This document shows positions 26,990 through 35,464 of a stretch of DNA of 64,000 nucleotides, piece after piece (the first letter of the stretch is position 1; every line of letters begins with the position of its first letter). Origin of the DNA: Sediminivirga luteola (GTDB lineage: Bacteria > Actinomycetota > Actinomycetes > Actinomycetales > Brevibacteriaceae). Where the stretch lies: the NCBI RefSeq assembly GCF_014639315.1, contig NZ_BMFY01000002.1, positions 248,001 through 312,000 on the forward strand, read 5' to 3'. A program made the translations under genes and the position numbers. The notes beneath the pieces are model-generated. The model made no database searches and was not told the origin of the DNA. It saw only the letters and a program-made list of their open reading frames with translations.

Positions 26990-27853
26990 TCAGCCGGAGT
27001 ACGAGGCGGCGGGGACTCCCGGCACGGTCGTTCCGGCGACCAGTACCCGGCCATCATGGCGCTCGGGAGCGTCGAGCCCGTGGGCGGCCGTCGTCACCAG
27101 AATCCGGTACGGCGGCGCGGGGCTGATCGCGATGCTGGTCGGCTGCGTAGCCGGCACCGGGATCCGTTCCCGCAGCACTCCGTCAGGACCGTAGCGATGG
27201 AGACATGAGGCTCCCCAGACCGCCACCCAGAGACATCCCTCGCCGTCGACGGTCATCCCGTCCGGGCCGCCCTCCGTCAGGCGGGCGAACTCCCTGAGTT
27301 CCCCGAGTGCCCCGGCCCCGGGCGTCACGGCCGCGGTGAAGATCCGTCCCGCCGGGGTGTCCGCGAGGTACATCGTGCCACCGTCCGGCGAGAAGGCAGG
27401 GCCGTTGGGGATCGTCAGGCCGTCCAGGACACGGTGCACGGAGCCGTCCCGATCCGCCCGGACGAGGAATCCGGCTCCCTCCGTGCCGTCGTAGGGCATG
27501 GCACCGGCCCAGAAACGCCCGTCCGGATCGGCTACCGCGTCATTCATCCGCATTGCCGTGGCCCGGCCTGCCGCCGGGCGGGCCAGCCAGCTCTCGGCAC
27601 CATCGGCTCCGATGCGCACGATGCCCTCCCCCGCCGCCGCGATCCAGCCACCGGCCGCCTGAGCCACCGCACCCACCGGCACATCGCTTCGGTGGACCAC
27701 TGCCGGGGCCTGCCCGGATTCGCCGTCCGAGCCGAACACGACACCGGCAAGGAGATCCACGAACACGAACCGGCCGTCGATCCAGCGCGCGCCCTCGCCG
27801 AGTTCCAGACGCTCATCGCTCAGCGGACGCCATGGCGTACACACGGCACTCAT
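26990..27853 (-). CDS. SMP-30/gluconolactonase-family sugar lactonase
   Basis: A 287-residue six-bladed beta-propeller. Metal ligands fit the family: Glu in LGEGARW near residue 19, Asn in RMNDAVADPDG near 103, and Asp in GGPDGM near 197, with IPNGPAFSPDG contributing the fourth region. Such enzymes hydrolyse aldono-lactones. As the last gene of the galactonate operon it would open galactono-lactone to galactonate after the dehydrogenase step. The ATG overlaps the kinase stop by four bases. A broken second copy of its 3' end lies at 38868-38935. Confidence 0.88.
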   Translation of the reverse strand: MSAVCTPWRPLSDERLELGEGARWIDGRFVFVDLLAGVVFGSDGESGQAPAVVHRSDVPVGAVAQAAGGWIAAAGEGIVRIGADGAESWLARPAAGRATAMRMNDAVADPDGRFWAGAMPYDGTEGAGFLVRADRDGSVHRVLDGLTIPNGPAFSPDGGTMYLADTPAGRIFTAAVTPGAGALGELREFARLTEGGPDGMTVDGEGCLWVAVWGASCLHRYGPDGVLRERIPVPATQPTSIAISPAPPYRILVTTAAHGLDAPERHDGRVLVAGTTVPGVPAASYSG

Positions 27854-28800
27854 CGCAGGGCCCCTCCTTCCGCGGCCCGCAGCAGCGGCAACTCAGACCT
27901 GAACGGCAGCCCCTCCCAGTCACCGCGGGACGCCACCGCGAATGCCCCGAGCGCAGCGGCGCGGTCCATCCGGGTGGCAAGGTCGGCGCCGTCCAGGACA
28001 CCGGAGAGATACCCGCCGCTGAACGCATCCCCGGCACCGATGGAGTCCACCGCCTGCACCGGACGGGCCGGCACCTGCATCTCGCCCTCTTCCGTGTAGG
28101 CACGGGCACCGTGCGCACCGTCCTTCACGATCACCTCGCGGACGCCCTGCCGCAGGAGCGCCGCTGGTCCGTCGGCTACCAGCGACAACTCGTCCGGGGA
28201 GGCGATGACGAGGTCCGCCAGCCGCACCAGGGAGGCCAGCACCGGGGCGGCCTCCTCTGCGGTCCAGAGCCGGGACCGGTAGTTCACGTCCACGCTCACC
28301 ATCGCGCCCTGACGGCGGGCACCCTCCAGAAGCGCGTGCGAGGCTTCGGCCGCCGACGGTGAGAGGGCGGGGGTGATGCCGGTGAGGTGGACGATGCGCG
28401 GCTGCAATGCGAGCGCCGCGGGCACGTCCTCGGGGCTCCAGCGGGAACCGGCGGAATCGCGGCGGTGGTACTCCACGCGGGTGAGGTCCGGCAGGCGCTG
28501 TTCGAACAACAGCAGGCCCGTCTCACGTTCCGGATCGCGCACCACGGCGGAGACGTCGACGCCCTCCGCGGCGAAGGTGCGCAGCACGAGGTTGCCCGAC
28601 TCGTCGTCGCCCACCCGGCCGGCCCATGCCACCCGGTGACCGAGACGGGAAGCCGCGATCGCCACGTTCCCCTCCGCACCCGCGGTCGAGATCGTGGCGC
28701 TGCCGCCGAGCCGCAGCAGGCCGGTACTGCGCAGCGCGATCATCGTCTCTCCCGCGGTCAGCAGGTCCACCGTCACGCCTCCACCGTCTGAAACCGTCAC
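27850..28800 (-). CDS. PfkB-family 2-keto-3-deoxy-sugar-acid kinase
   Basis: About 316 residues, ribokinase/PfkB fold. GAEGNVAIAASRLG near residue 43 is the first PfkB signature region; VDSIGAGDAFSGGY near 265 is the second, with the catalytic Asp in GAGD. LLTAGETM at the start and the neighbours (galactonate dehydratase, KDPGal aldolase) point to 2-keto-3-deoxygalactonate as substrate, giving the 6-phosphate. GTG 28800 overlaps the aldolase stop as GTGA; GTG 28776 is an alternative. The DgoK of E. coli is a different fold family, so the symbol dgoK is not applied. Confidence 0.85.
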   Translation of the reverse strand: MTVSDGGGVTVDLLTAGETMIALRSTGLLRLGGSATISTAGAEGNVAIAASRLGHRVAWAGRVGDDESGNLVLRTFAAEGVDVSAVVRDPERETGLLLFEQRLPDLTRVEYHRRDSAGSRWSPEDVPAALALQPRIVHLTGITPALSPSAAEASHALLEGARRQGAMVSVDVNYRSRLWTAEEAAPVLASLVRLADLVIASPDELSLVADGPAALLRQGVREVIVKDGAHGARAYTEEGEMQVPARPVQAVDSIGAGDAFSGGYLSGVLDGADLATRMDRAAALGAFAVASRGDWEGLPFRSELPLLRAAEGGALR

Positions 28801-29417
28801 GCCTTCACCGCCTGAAGGAACTCGCGGGCGCGGACGCGCAATGCGTCCAGGTCGCCGCCGTCCGGTGCGTCGCCGCACAGAGGGCTGGCCACACCGACGG
28901 CCACGGCGCCGTGTGACAGGTACTCCGGCACCTGCGCGGCGTCCACGCCACCGACCGGGACGAATGGCACATCGGGGAACGGCGCGCGCAGGTCCTTCAG
29001 GTAACGAGGGCCGAACACGGACGCCGGGAACACCTTGACCGCATCGGCGCCCGCATCGCGCGCGGCGACCACTTCCGTCGGGGTCAGCGCCCCGGCCAGG
29101 ACCGGCACGCCCCGGCGGACGGCCGCCGCCACCGACGGTGCGACGGCGGGCGTGACGATGTACGTCGCCCCGTGGGACAGCGCCGCCTCGACATCGGATT
29201 CGCTGAGTACAGTGCCGGCGCCCAGTTCAACATCCGGGCCCGCCGCCTCGGCGATCCGCCGGATCACGTCCAGCGCCGAGGTGCTCGTGAGGGAGACCTC
29301 GAAGAGCCGGACCCCTTCCTCGGCGAGGGCCAGCGCCGAGGCGACGCTCGCGTCCGCGTCCGTACCGCGGATGATGCCCAGCAGGCGGGCTTCGCTCAGG
29401 GTCTGCAGGAAAGTCAT
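28797..29417 (-). CDS. dgoA: 2-dehydro-3-deoxy-6-phosphogalactonate (KDPGal/KDPG) aldolase
   Basis: A 206-residue class I aldolase. GIIRG at 14-18, Glu40 in FEVSLTS and the Schiff-base Lys128 in DAVKVFPAS are the KDPG/KDPGal catalytic set. FGPRYLKDLRAPFPDVPFVPVGG is the phosphate-binding stretch of the family. It splits the phosphorylated keto-deoxy acid into pyruvate and glyceraldehyde 3-phosphate. KDPG versus KDPGal specificity is set by the operon context, not by a residue I can read with certainty. The ATG at 29417 has AAGGAG 7 nt upstream. Confidence 0.88.
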   Translation of the reverse strand: MTFLQTLSEARLLGIIRGTDADASVASALALAEEGVRLFEVSLTSTSALDVIRRIAEAAGPDVELGAGTVLSESDVEAALSHGATYIVTPAVAPSVAAAVRRGVPVLAGALTPTEVVAARDAGADAVKVFPASVFGPRYLKDLRAPFPDVPFVPVGGVDAAQVPEYLSHGAVAVGVASPLCGDAPDGGDLDALRVRAREFLQAVKA

Positions 29418-29463
29418 GCGATGCTCCTTCGCAAGGGGACAGAACAGGACACGGGCGAGGGCG

Positions 29464-30612
29464 TCACCATTCGGCGAACGAACCGTCCGGATGTGACCAG
29501 CGCGGGGTGTGCCAGCGGTGGCCGTGCGCATCCGCCGCCCGCACGGCCTGCTCGTCCACCTCGATCCCCAGCCCGGGCGCCTCCCAGCGCTGGACGTGTC
29601 CGCCCGCGAAGGCGAACGGCGCGCGGTCCACGACATAATCGAGCAGTTCCGCGGAACCCTCGTTGTAATGGATGCCGATGGACTGCTCCTGCAGCAGGAA
29701 GTTCGGCGTGGCGAAGGCTACCTGCAGGCTGGAGGCCAGGGCGATGGGTCCCAGCGGGCAATGCGGCGCCAGCGACGCGCCGAAGGTCTCGGCCAGGGCC
29801 GCGATCCGGCGGACCTCCGAGATGCCGCCGGCGTGCGAGAGATCGGGTTGCACCACGGCCACCCCGGCCTGCAGCATCGGCAGGAACTGACCGCGATCGT
29901 AGAGCCGCTCGCCGGTGGCCACGGGAACCGTGCTGGCGGCGACGACATCGGCCATCCGCATCCCGTGCTCGTTCAGGATCGGTTCCTCCGCGAAGAGCGG
30001 TTTCAGCGGTTCCAATGCCGGAAGCAGCCGCCGGGCATCGGCCACCCCGATGCGACCGTGGAAGTCGATGCAGATGTCCGTCTCGTCGCCCACCGCGGCG
30101 CGGACCTGCGCGACCCGCTCGACGGCCTCCCTCAGGGACGCCGCGGTCGCCATCGGGTCCCAGCGTCCCGAGAGGTTCATCTTGATGGCCGTCAGGCCCG
30201 CTTCCTTCTGGGCGAGCGCGCCCTCACCGACCGCGGCGGGAGTGTCACCACCGACCCAGCCGTACATCCGGACGCGTTCACGGACCGGTCCGCCCAGCAG
30301 CATATGCACCGGCAGGCCAACCGATTTGCCCAGGATGTCCCACAGGGCCTGATCGAGTCCGGCGACGGCGCTGGAGAACACCGGTCCGCCGCGGTAGAAC
30401 CCCGCCTTGGTGAGCACCTGCCAGTGGTGCTCTATGGCCCGGGGATCCTCACCGATCAGGTACCCGGCCAGCTCACCGACGGCGGCACGCACGGTATCGG
30501 CCCGTCCCTCCACCACCGGTTCACCCCAGCCGACGAGTCCGTCGTCCGTCTCGATCCGGCAGAAGACCCAGCGCGGCGGCACCGCGAACGTCTCGATCCG
30601 CGTGATCTTCAC
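29464..30612 (-). CDS. dgoD: D-galactonate dehydratase (DgoD type, enolase superfamily)
   Basis: A 382-residue enzyme, the same length as E. coli DgoD and similar to it throughout (PPRWVFCRIETDDGLVGWGE, AGFYRGGP, HCPLGPIALA, LQEQSIGIHYN, and the terminal AEW). Metal ligands Asp183, Glu209 and Glu235 and the acid/base His185 and His284 all fall at the family positions. It dehydrates D-galactonate to 2-keto-3-deoxygalactonate. GTG start overlaps the gntR stop as GTGA. This is the best-identified member of the operon and fixes the pathway. Confidence 0.93.
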   Translation of the reverse strand: MKITRIETFAVPPRWVFCRIETDDGLVGWGEPVVEGRADTVRAAVGELAGYLIGEDPRAIEHHWQVLTKAGFYRGGPVFSSAVAGLDQALWDILGKSVGLPVHMLLGGPVRERVRMYGWVGGDTPAAVGEGALAQKEAGLTAIKMNLSGRWDPMATAASLREAVERVAQVRAAVGDETDICIDFHGRIGVADARRLLPALEPLKPLFAEEPILNEHGMRMADVVAASTVPVATGERLYDRGQFLPMLQAGVAVVQPDLSHAGGISEVRRIAALAETFGASLAPHCPLGPIALASSLQVAFATPNFLLQEQSIGIHYNEGSAELLDYVVDRAPFAFAGGHVQRWEAPGLGIEVDEQAVRAADAHGHRWHTPRWSHPDGSFAEW

Positions 30613-31322
30613 GCGCCCCGCCCTTCCTCTTCCAGTACGCGCGCCGCATCGGCGACGCTCTGTTCCAGCAGTGCCCGGACCGCGTCCGTGGCCGCCTCCG
30701 GGTCTCCCTCGGCGATGGCGTCCACGACCCGGCGGTGGCTCGGCACGGGGTCCTCCACGGCGTGACCGTGGACGAGTTCGTCACGCAGCGCGAGCGCCGG
30801 CTCCACGAACACGCTCATCCGGGCGAACAACTCGTTCCCGGTGGCGCGCAACAGCGCCTGATGGAATCTCAGGTCAGCCTCCGCCATCTGCGCGGCGGTG
30901 CCATCCACCGCATCCTCCATCGCCTGCAGCGCGGCACGCAGGTCCTCGACCTCGTTCTCCTGCCGCCGGCGCGCCGCGACGGCGGCGGCGCTGGGCTCGA
31001 TGGCGGCCCGGACCTCGGCCAGATCCTTCAGCAGCGCACCGGATTCCCCTGAGGCGTGCCGCCAGCGGATCACATCCGCGTCGAGCACGTTCCAGTCCGT
31101 CCGGGGACGCACGAAGGTGCCGCGCTTCTGCCTGGCATCGAGCAGGCCCTTCGCCGTCAGCACTTTGATCGCCTCACGCAGCGCGGTCAGGGAGACGTCG
31201 AGTTCCGCGCCGATGGCGTTCAGGTCAAGGGTCTGTCCCGGCGCCAAGCCCCCGCTGACGATGCGCGCGCCGAGGATCTCGACGGTATTGCCGTGTACAC
31301 CGCGTCCGGTGTAGCTCTTCAC
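30609..31322 (-). CDS. GntR/FadR-family regulator (DgoR-like)
   Basis: A 237-residue regulator: winged helix at about 10-75 (IGAELDVSLTALREAIKVL, then GTFVRPR) and an FCD ligand domain at about 90-225 with the metal-binding pattern of D/H residues (AEADLRFHQAL, SHRRVVDAI). In E. coli DgoR represses dgo genes and is released by galactonate; the same is likely here. It is embedded between the SDR and dgoD rather than divergent, so it is co-transcribed with its probable targets. GTG start with AAGGGGA upstream. Confidence 0.85.
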   Translation of the reverse strand: MKSYTGRGVHGNTVEILGARIVSGGLAPGQTLDLNAIGAELDVSLTALREAIKVLTAKGLLDARQKRGTFVRPRTDWNVLDADVIRWRHASGESGALLKDLAEVRAAIEPSAAAVAARRRQENEVEDLRAALQAMEDAVDGTAAQMAEADLRFHQALLRATGNELFARMSVFVEPALALRDELVHGHAVEDPVPSHRRVVDAIAEGDPEAATDAVRALLEQSVADAARVLEEEGRGA

Positions 31323-31356
31323 GTGTGGTCCCCTTCCGATGCTGGCATACCGTGTC

Positions 31357-32088
31357 TCACGACGAGTTCTTCGTGACGCTCCAGCCGCCGTCCACCGTAA
31401 GCGTCGCGCCGGTGATGAACGAGGCGTCGTCGCCGATGAGGAAGGCGATCGCCGCAGCGACCTCGTCCGGGCTGCCGAGGCGCCCGAGCGTCGTCTCGGC
31501 GGCGCTGCGCGCGATCTCGTCCTCGGTGAGACGGTCCCACTGCGCCGTGCGGATCGGGCCCGGCGCCACGCAGTTGACCCGGACTCCGGACCCGTACTGC
31601 ACCGCCAGCTGCCTGGTCAGCCCGGTGAGCCCGGCCTTCGTCGCGGCGTAGGCGGGCACGTCCGGAAGCCCGAAGAAGGCGTGCACCGAGGAGACGATCA
31701 CCACCCTGCCGGGACGGGCGGCGCGCAGCCCCGGCAAGCAGGTGCGGACACCGTGGAAGGTGCCGGTCAGATTGACGTCCAGCTGGCGCTGCCAGGACTC
31801 GGGTGTCATCCGGTCGATGGGGGTGGGGTCGGTGATGAGCGCATTGGAGACCAGGCCGGTGACCGGCCCCAGGTCTGCCGTGACGGCACCGACGATCCGT
31901 TCCCAGTCGCCGGGATCGGAGACGTCGCCGGTATAGCCGCGGGCCTGCGATCCCAGCCCGGCCGCCACCTCGATGACCTCCGGATCGCGGTCCATGAGCG
32001 CCACCTGCCATCCCTGTCCGGCAAGACAGCGGGCGGTCGCCTCGCCGATGCCGCGCGCAGCGCCGGTGATGAGGGCCGTACCGGTCAT
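31357..32088 (-). CDS. SDR-family sugar (probable galactose) dehydrogenase
   Basis: A 243-residue classical SDR: TGAARGIG near 9-16, catalytic Ser-Ser in VIVSSVH, Tyr-x-x-x-Lys in YAATK, and PGPIRTAQW after the nucleotide domain. SDR-type aldose 1-dehydrogenases oxidise galactose, arabinose or fucose to lactones, and this position next to a lactonase and DgoD fits that. The operon also encodes a zinc dehydrogenase, so which one takes the first step cannot be told by eye. ATGA overlap with the upstream mutarotase-fold gene. Confidence 0.72.
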   Translation of the reverse strand: MTGTALITGAARGIGEATARCLAGQGWQVALMDRDPEVIEVAAGLGSQARGYTGDVSDPGDWERIVGAVTADLGPVTGLVSNALITDPTPIDRMTPESWQRQLDVNLTGTFHGVRTCLPGLRAARPGRVVIVSSVHAFFGLPDVPAYAATKAGLTGLTRQLAVQYGSGVRVNCVAPGPIRTAQWDRLTEDEIARSAAETTLGRLGSPDEVAAAIAFLIGDDASFITGATLTVDGGWSVTKNSS

Positions 32089-33341
32089 GGCTGCCCCTCT
32101 CCTGGTTCGGGCCGGGGTACGGCCCCGGCCGCATAGGTTTCCGCCGACGCGGTGCCGGCGGGTTCGTCCGGTACGACCACCAACGGCGTCCCGGCCCGGG
32201 AGGCGTCGAGTTCCAGGCGTATCGGTTGCCCGGCGGTCACCCGCGCCAGCGGCACCGCAGCCGCTTCCGGCACGAGCCGGCCGGAGACGTACGCGTGGAA
32301 ATCAACCGTCAGGCGGCCGCCCGGGAGGCGTCGTGCAGGGCCCCAGTGACCGGCCTCGGCGACCTCACGGACCGGCGAGGTGCCCGCGGCGGCACCACAG
32401 CGGAACTCCAGGGACGCGCGCTGCCCGGGGACCAGCTCGGTAAGCGGTCCGAGCACTTCGATCTCCACGATGCGGTGGCGGGGACGCAACCCGCCGAGGT
32501 GCTCCAGCGGCTCGTCCAGCGGGTATTCCATCCACACTTCGGCGCGGGAGCCGCCGTCCGGGTAAGAGGCCCCGCCGTCGACGGGGAACACCTGGGTGGA
32601 GGCGGTGCCACCGGCGACGTGCGCGAGCCACCCCACGGCGGTCGGGAAGCCCAGCTTGCCCACGACATCCTGGTGCGCCAGATGGACAACATCAGCGCGG
32701 ACGGCCTGATAGGCAGGCGCCGCAGTACCGGTGACCAACTCGACCGGATCGGGATCCCGGTCTGCGGCGACGGCGATCCAGACTCCGCCGTCGCCGGGAG
32801 CCCCGGCCCGGCGCTGGGTCACATTCCACAGCGCCCAGCGGACCGGGATCGCGCTCGCGTTCTCCGCGCTCAGGGACACCTGGTACGCCGACTGCCGTGG
32901 CCGGAGGGTGAATCGTCGCTCCAGTCGCAGGCCGGTACGCTCATCGGGCCGGCTCCGCATGACGACCGTGACCGCGCCGTCCTGATGGGTCTCGGTGTCC
33001 CATGCATAGGGTCCCGAGTCCAGGACCGGATCGGGAGGGCCGGCCCACTCTTCCGGGCCCGACCAGCCCTGCGGTGCCGGCCAGGTCTTGTCGCCGCCGT
33101 AGTTGATCCACGCGTCCATGTTCCCGTCGTGAGGCACCACGTGGTGGCCCGGACGGGGACGGAGCCGGTCGTCCAGCAGCGATTCATCGCGCCAGAGCGT
33201 CTCCTGCCCGTGCAGGCGGACGCTCAGCAGGCGCCCCCCGGCGGCCGGGAGGAAACCCATGCGCAGGATGCCGTTGTCCAGCCACAGCGCCTCAGGGGCG
33301 TTCTCGTCGCGTTCGACCGTCAGCGTGACTCCGCCTGTCAC
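32085..33341 (-). CDS. Mutarotase-fold (DUF4380-like) protein
   Basis: About 418 residues rich in beta strands. LDNGILRMGFLPAAGGRLLSV at the front is the opening of aldose-1-epimerase-like folds, followed by ETLWRDE, and GALWNVTQ-like and PVRWALWNVTQ segments in the middle. It resembles the DUF4380 group of galactose-mutarotase-like proteins; the catalytic His pair of true mutarotases is not clearly present. Likely role: anomer conversion or binding of the imported sugar. Starts at GTG 33341, overlapping the dehydrogenase stop as GTGA. Confidence 0.6.
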   Translation of the reverse strand: MTGGVTLTVERDENAPEALWLDNGILRMGFLPAAGGRLLSVRLHGQETLWRDESLLDDRLRPRPGHHVVPHDGNMDAWINYGGDKTWPAPQGWSGPEEWAGPPDPVLDSGPYAWDTETHQDGAVTVVMRSRPDERTGLRLERRFTLRPRQSAYQVSLSAENASAIPVRWALWNVTQRRAGAPGDGGVWIAVAADRDPDPVELVTGTAAPAYQAVRADVVHLAHQDVVGKLGFPTAVGWLAHVAGGTASTQVFPVDGGASYPDGGSRAEVWMEYPLDEPLEHLGGLRPRHRIVEIEVLGPLTELVPGQRASLEFRCGAAAGTSPVREVAEAGHWGPARRLPGGRLTVDFHAYVSGRLVPEAAAVPLARVTAGQPIRLELDASRAGTPLVVVPDEPAGTASAETYAAGAVPRPEPGEGQP

Positions 33342-34411
33342 ACCTCTCCTTCCGACTGGAACACGACTTTGCCCCGGCTTGCTCCCGCAGCGAGGGCGAA
33401 CGCCTCGTCCGAACGTTCCAGCGGGAACCGGTCGCTGACGATGCGCTCTGGGCGGATGCCCCAGGCCACGAGATTCCGCGCCAGCTCTGCCATGGCCGGC
33501 AGCGAGGTCACCCAGGAGGCGTGGAGCGTCAGTTGCTTGTGCAGCAGCGTATCCGAGACCTCGGTGGTGAGCTCGCCTCCCTCGCCGACGAGGGAGACAT
33601 GCCCCCATTCGGCGGCGGCCTGCAGCGCCGCCGAACGGCCCGGGGCGCTGCCGGAGGCGTCGATGGCGAAAGCGAAGCCGCGGCCCCCGGTGCCGGCGAC
33701 CGCCTCGTCAAGGCGGTCCGGAGCGTACACCGCGTCGAACGCTCCCGTCTCCATGGCCCAGGCGCGGCGCCGCTCGGACGGTTCGATCCCCACCACGGTA
33801 CGCGCTCCCATTCCGGACCCGATCAGTCCGGCGGCGAGCCCGACCGGTCCGAGACCGACGACCAGGAGATCGCCCTCCCCGGAGACCCCCACCCGGCGCA
33901 GGCCCTCGTATGCGGTGCCGAACCCGCAGGCGATGAGTGCTCCGTCGACGTAGGACAGTTCATCGGGCAGCGGCACGCAGGTGCGTTCCTCCGCCAGGAG
34001 ATAGGGCGCGTTGCCACCGTCCCGCTGCCAGCCGTAGGAGGCTCGGCTCTCAGCGCTGCACGAGATGAAGTAGCCGCGGCGGCAGTTGTCGCACAGCCCG
34101 CAGCCGGCGATGTGGTAGACGATCACACGGTCGCCCGCGGAGAAACGACGGCAGTCAGGCCCGGTCCTGATGATCCTGCCGGACGGCTCATGGCCGCTGA
34201 CCACACCGCGGTACGCCGGGCCGTCGACGCCCTTGTGCGTCTTATAGCCCCGGTAGATGTACCCGATGTCGCTGCCGCAGATTCCCGAGGCGCCCACCTG
34301 GATGAGAACCTGACCCGGTCCCGGCTCCGGCACGCCGAGTTCTCTGAGCTCCGTGCTGGAGGTGCCAGGCAGGTAGACGCCGCGCATCGTGGCGGGAACC
34401 GCCTCGTTCAT
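33338..34411 (-). CDS. Zinc-dependent medium-chain dehydrogenase (sugar/alditol type)
   Basis: A 357-residue MDR enzyme. Catalytic-zinc residues are in ICGSD and SGHEPSG; the structural zinc lobe is CGLCDNCRRGYFISC; the Rossmann turn is VVGLGPVGLAAG. The set is typical of sorbitol/galactitol/L-gulonate-type dehydrogenases. Inside a galactose operon it could oxidise galactose, galactitol or another sugar of the route. The ATG at 34411 has GAGGAG 7 nt upstream; an in-frame TTG at 34426 is less likely. Coupled downstream to the mutarotase-fold gene. Confidence 0.82.
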   Translation of the reverse strand: MNEAVPATMRGVYLPGTSSTELRELGVPEPGPGQVLIQVGASGICGSDIGYIYRGYKTHKGVDGPAYRGVVSGHEPSGRIIRTGPDCRRFSAGDRVIVYHIAGCGLCDNCRRGYFISCSAESRASYGWQRDGGNAPYLLAEERTCVPLPDELSYVDGALIACGFGTAYEGLRRVGVSGEGDLLVVGLGPVGLAAGLIGSGMGARTVVGIEPSERRRAWAMETGAFDAVYAPDRLDEAVAGTGGRGFAFAIDASGSAPGRSAALQAAAEWGHVSLVGEGGELTTEVSDTLLHKQLTLHASWVTSLPAMAELARNLVAWGIRPERIVSDRFPLERSDEAFALAAGASRGKVVFQSEGEV

Positions 34412-34439
34412 CAGTTCACTCCTCAAATCGTCTCGTCAC

Positions 34440-35435
34440 TCAGCTCGTTCTCGTGGCCGCGCCGCGCCGGCCGGCCCAGACGTTGATCAGCACGGCGCCG
34501 ACGATGATGACGCCGCGGATCACATCCTGCAGGAACGAGTCGACGCCGAGCAGCACCAGGCCGTTGCCGATGACGGTGATGAATACGACGCCCAGGAACG
34601 TCCCGAGCAGGGACCCGCGACCGCCAGCCAGTGCGGTGCCGCCGATGACGACGGCGGCGATGACGTCGAACTCGAGTCCGGCCGCGGCGCTTCCGGAACC
34701 GGCGCCGAGCCGGGCGGCCAGCAGCACGCCGGTGATCGCCGCCAGCAGACCGGTCGTGGCGAAGAGCGCGACGCGGACGCGGGAGAGGTTGATGCCGGAG
34801 AGCTCGGCCGCCGCGGCGTTGCCGCCGATCGCGTAGACCGCCCTGCCGTAGGGCGTGTACTTGGCGATGTAGACGAACACGAGCAGCAGGATGACCATGA
34901 CGATCGCCGCAGTGGGGATACCCAGGATCGACCCGCCCAGGACGTCCATGAGCCCGCTCTCGGGCAGCACGACCGGGAGCGCGTCGGTGAGGTACAGACC
35001 CAGGCCTCCCAGGACGCTCCACAGTCCGAGGGTCGCGATGAACGAGGGCACCCCGAATCGTGCCCGCAACCAGCCCGCGAGCGCGCCCCAGCCGGCGCCG
35101 AGGACCAGGGTGAGCAGGATCGCGCCGCCGATCCCGAGTCCCCATTGCGCGCTTCCGAGCGCGACCAGGACGGAGGAGAACGCCACGGCCGGACCGATGC
35201 TGATGTCGATCTCGCCGGAGATGATCACCAGGGTCACGCCCCAGGCGGCGATGCCGATCGTGGCGGCGTCCCTGAGCATGCCCAGCTGGTTGCTCGGGCT
35301 GAGGAATCCGGCAGCGGTGACGCCCAGGATCACATAGAGCAGGGCGATGGCGATGATCAGGCCCGCCTCATTGAGACGGTGCCCGCGGAACACGGCGCGG
35401 ACGCCGGACGGCGCCGCAGGTGCAGTGGTGGTCAT
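34440..35435 (-). CDS. Sugar ABC transporter permease (RbsC/MglC type)
   Basis: A 331-residue integral membrane protein with about 8-10 hydrophobic helices. The segment AELSGINLSRVRVALFATTGLLAAITGVL and the downstream GGTALAGGRGSLLGTFLG contain the EAA-like region of the ribose/galactose/xylose permease family. It forms the membrane channel for the operon's importer. ATG 35435, 29 nt after the ATPase stop. Confidence 0.9.
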   Translation of the reverse strand: MTTTAPAAPSGVRAVFRGHRLNEAGLIIAIALLYVILGVTAAGFLSPSNQLGMLRDAATIGIAAWGVTLVIISGEIDISIGPAVAFSSVLVALGSAQWGLGIGGAILLTLVLGAGWGALAGWLRARFGVPSFIATLGLWSVLGGLGLYLTDALPVVLPESGLMDVLGGSILGIPTAAIVMVILLLVFVYIAKYTPYGRAVYAIGGNAAAAELSGINLSRVRVALFATTGLLAAITGVLLAARLGAGSGSAAAGLEFDVIAAVVIGGTALAGGRGSLLGTFLGVVFITVIGNGLVLLGVDSFLQDVIRGVIIVGAVLINVWAGRRGAATRTS

Positions 35436-35464
35436 GTCAGCTCTCTCGTCGTCTTCGTAAGAGT

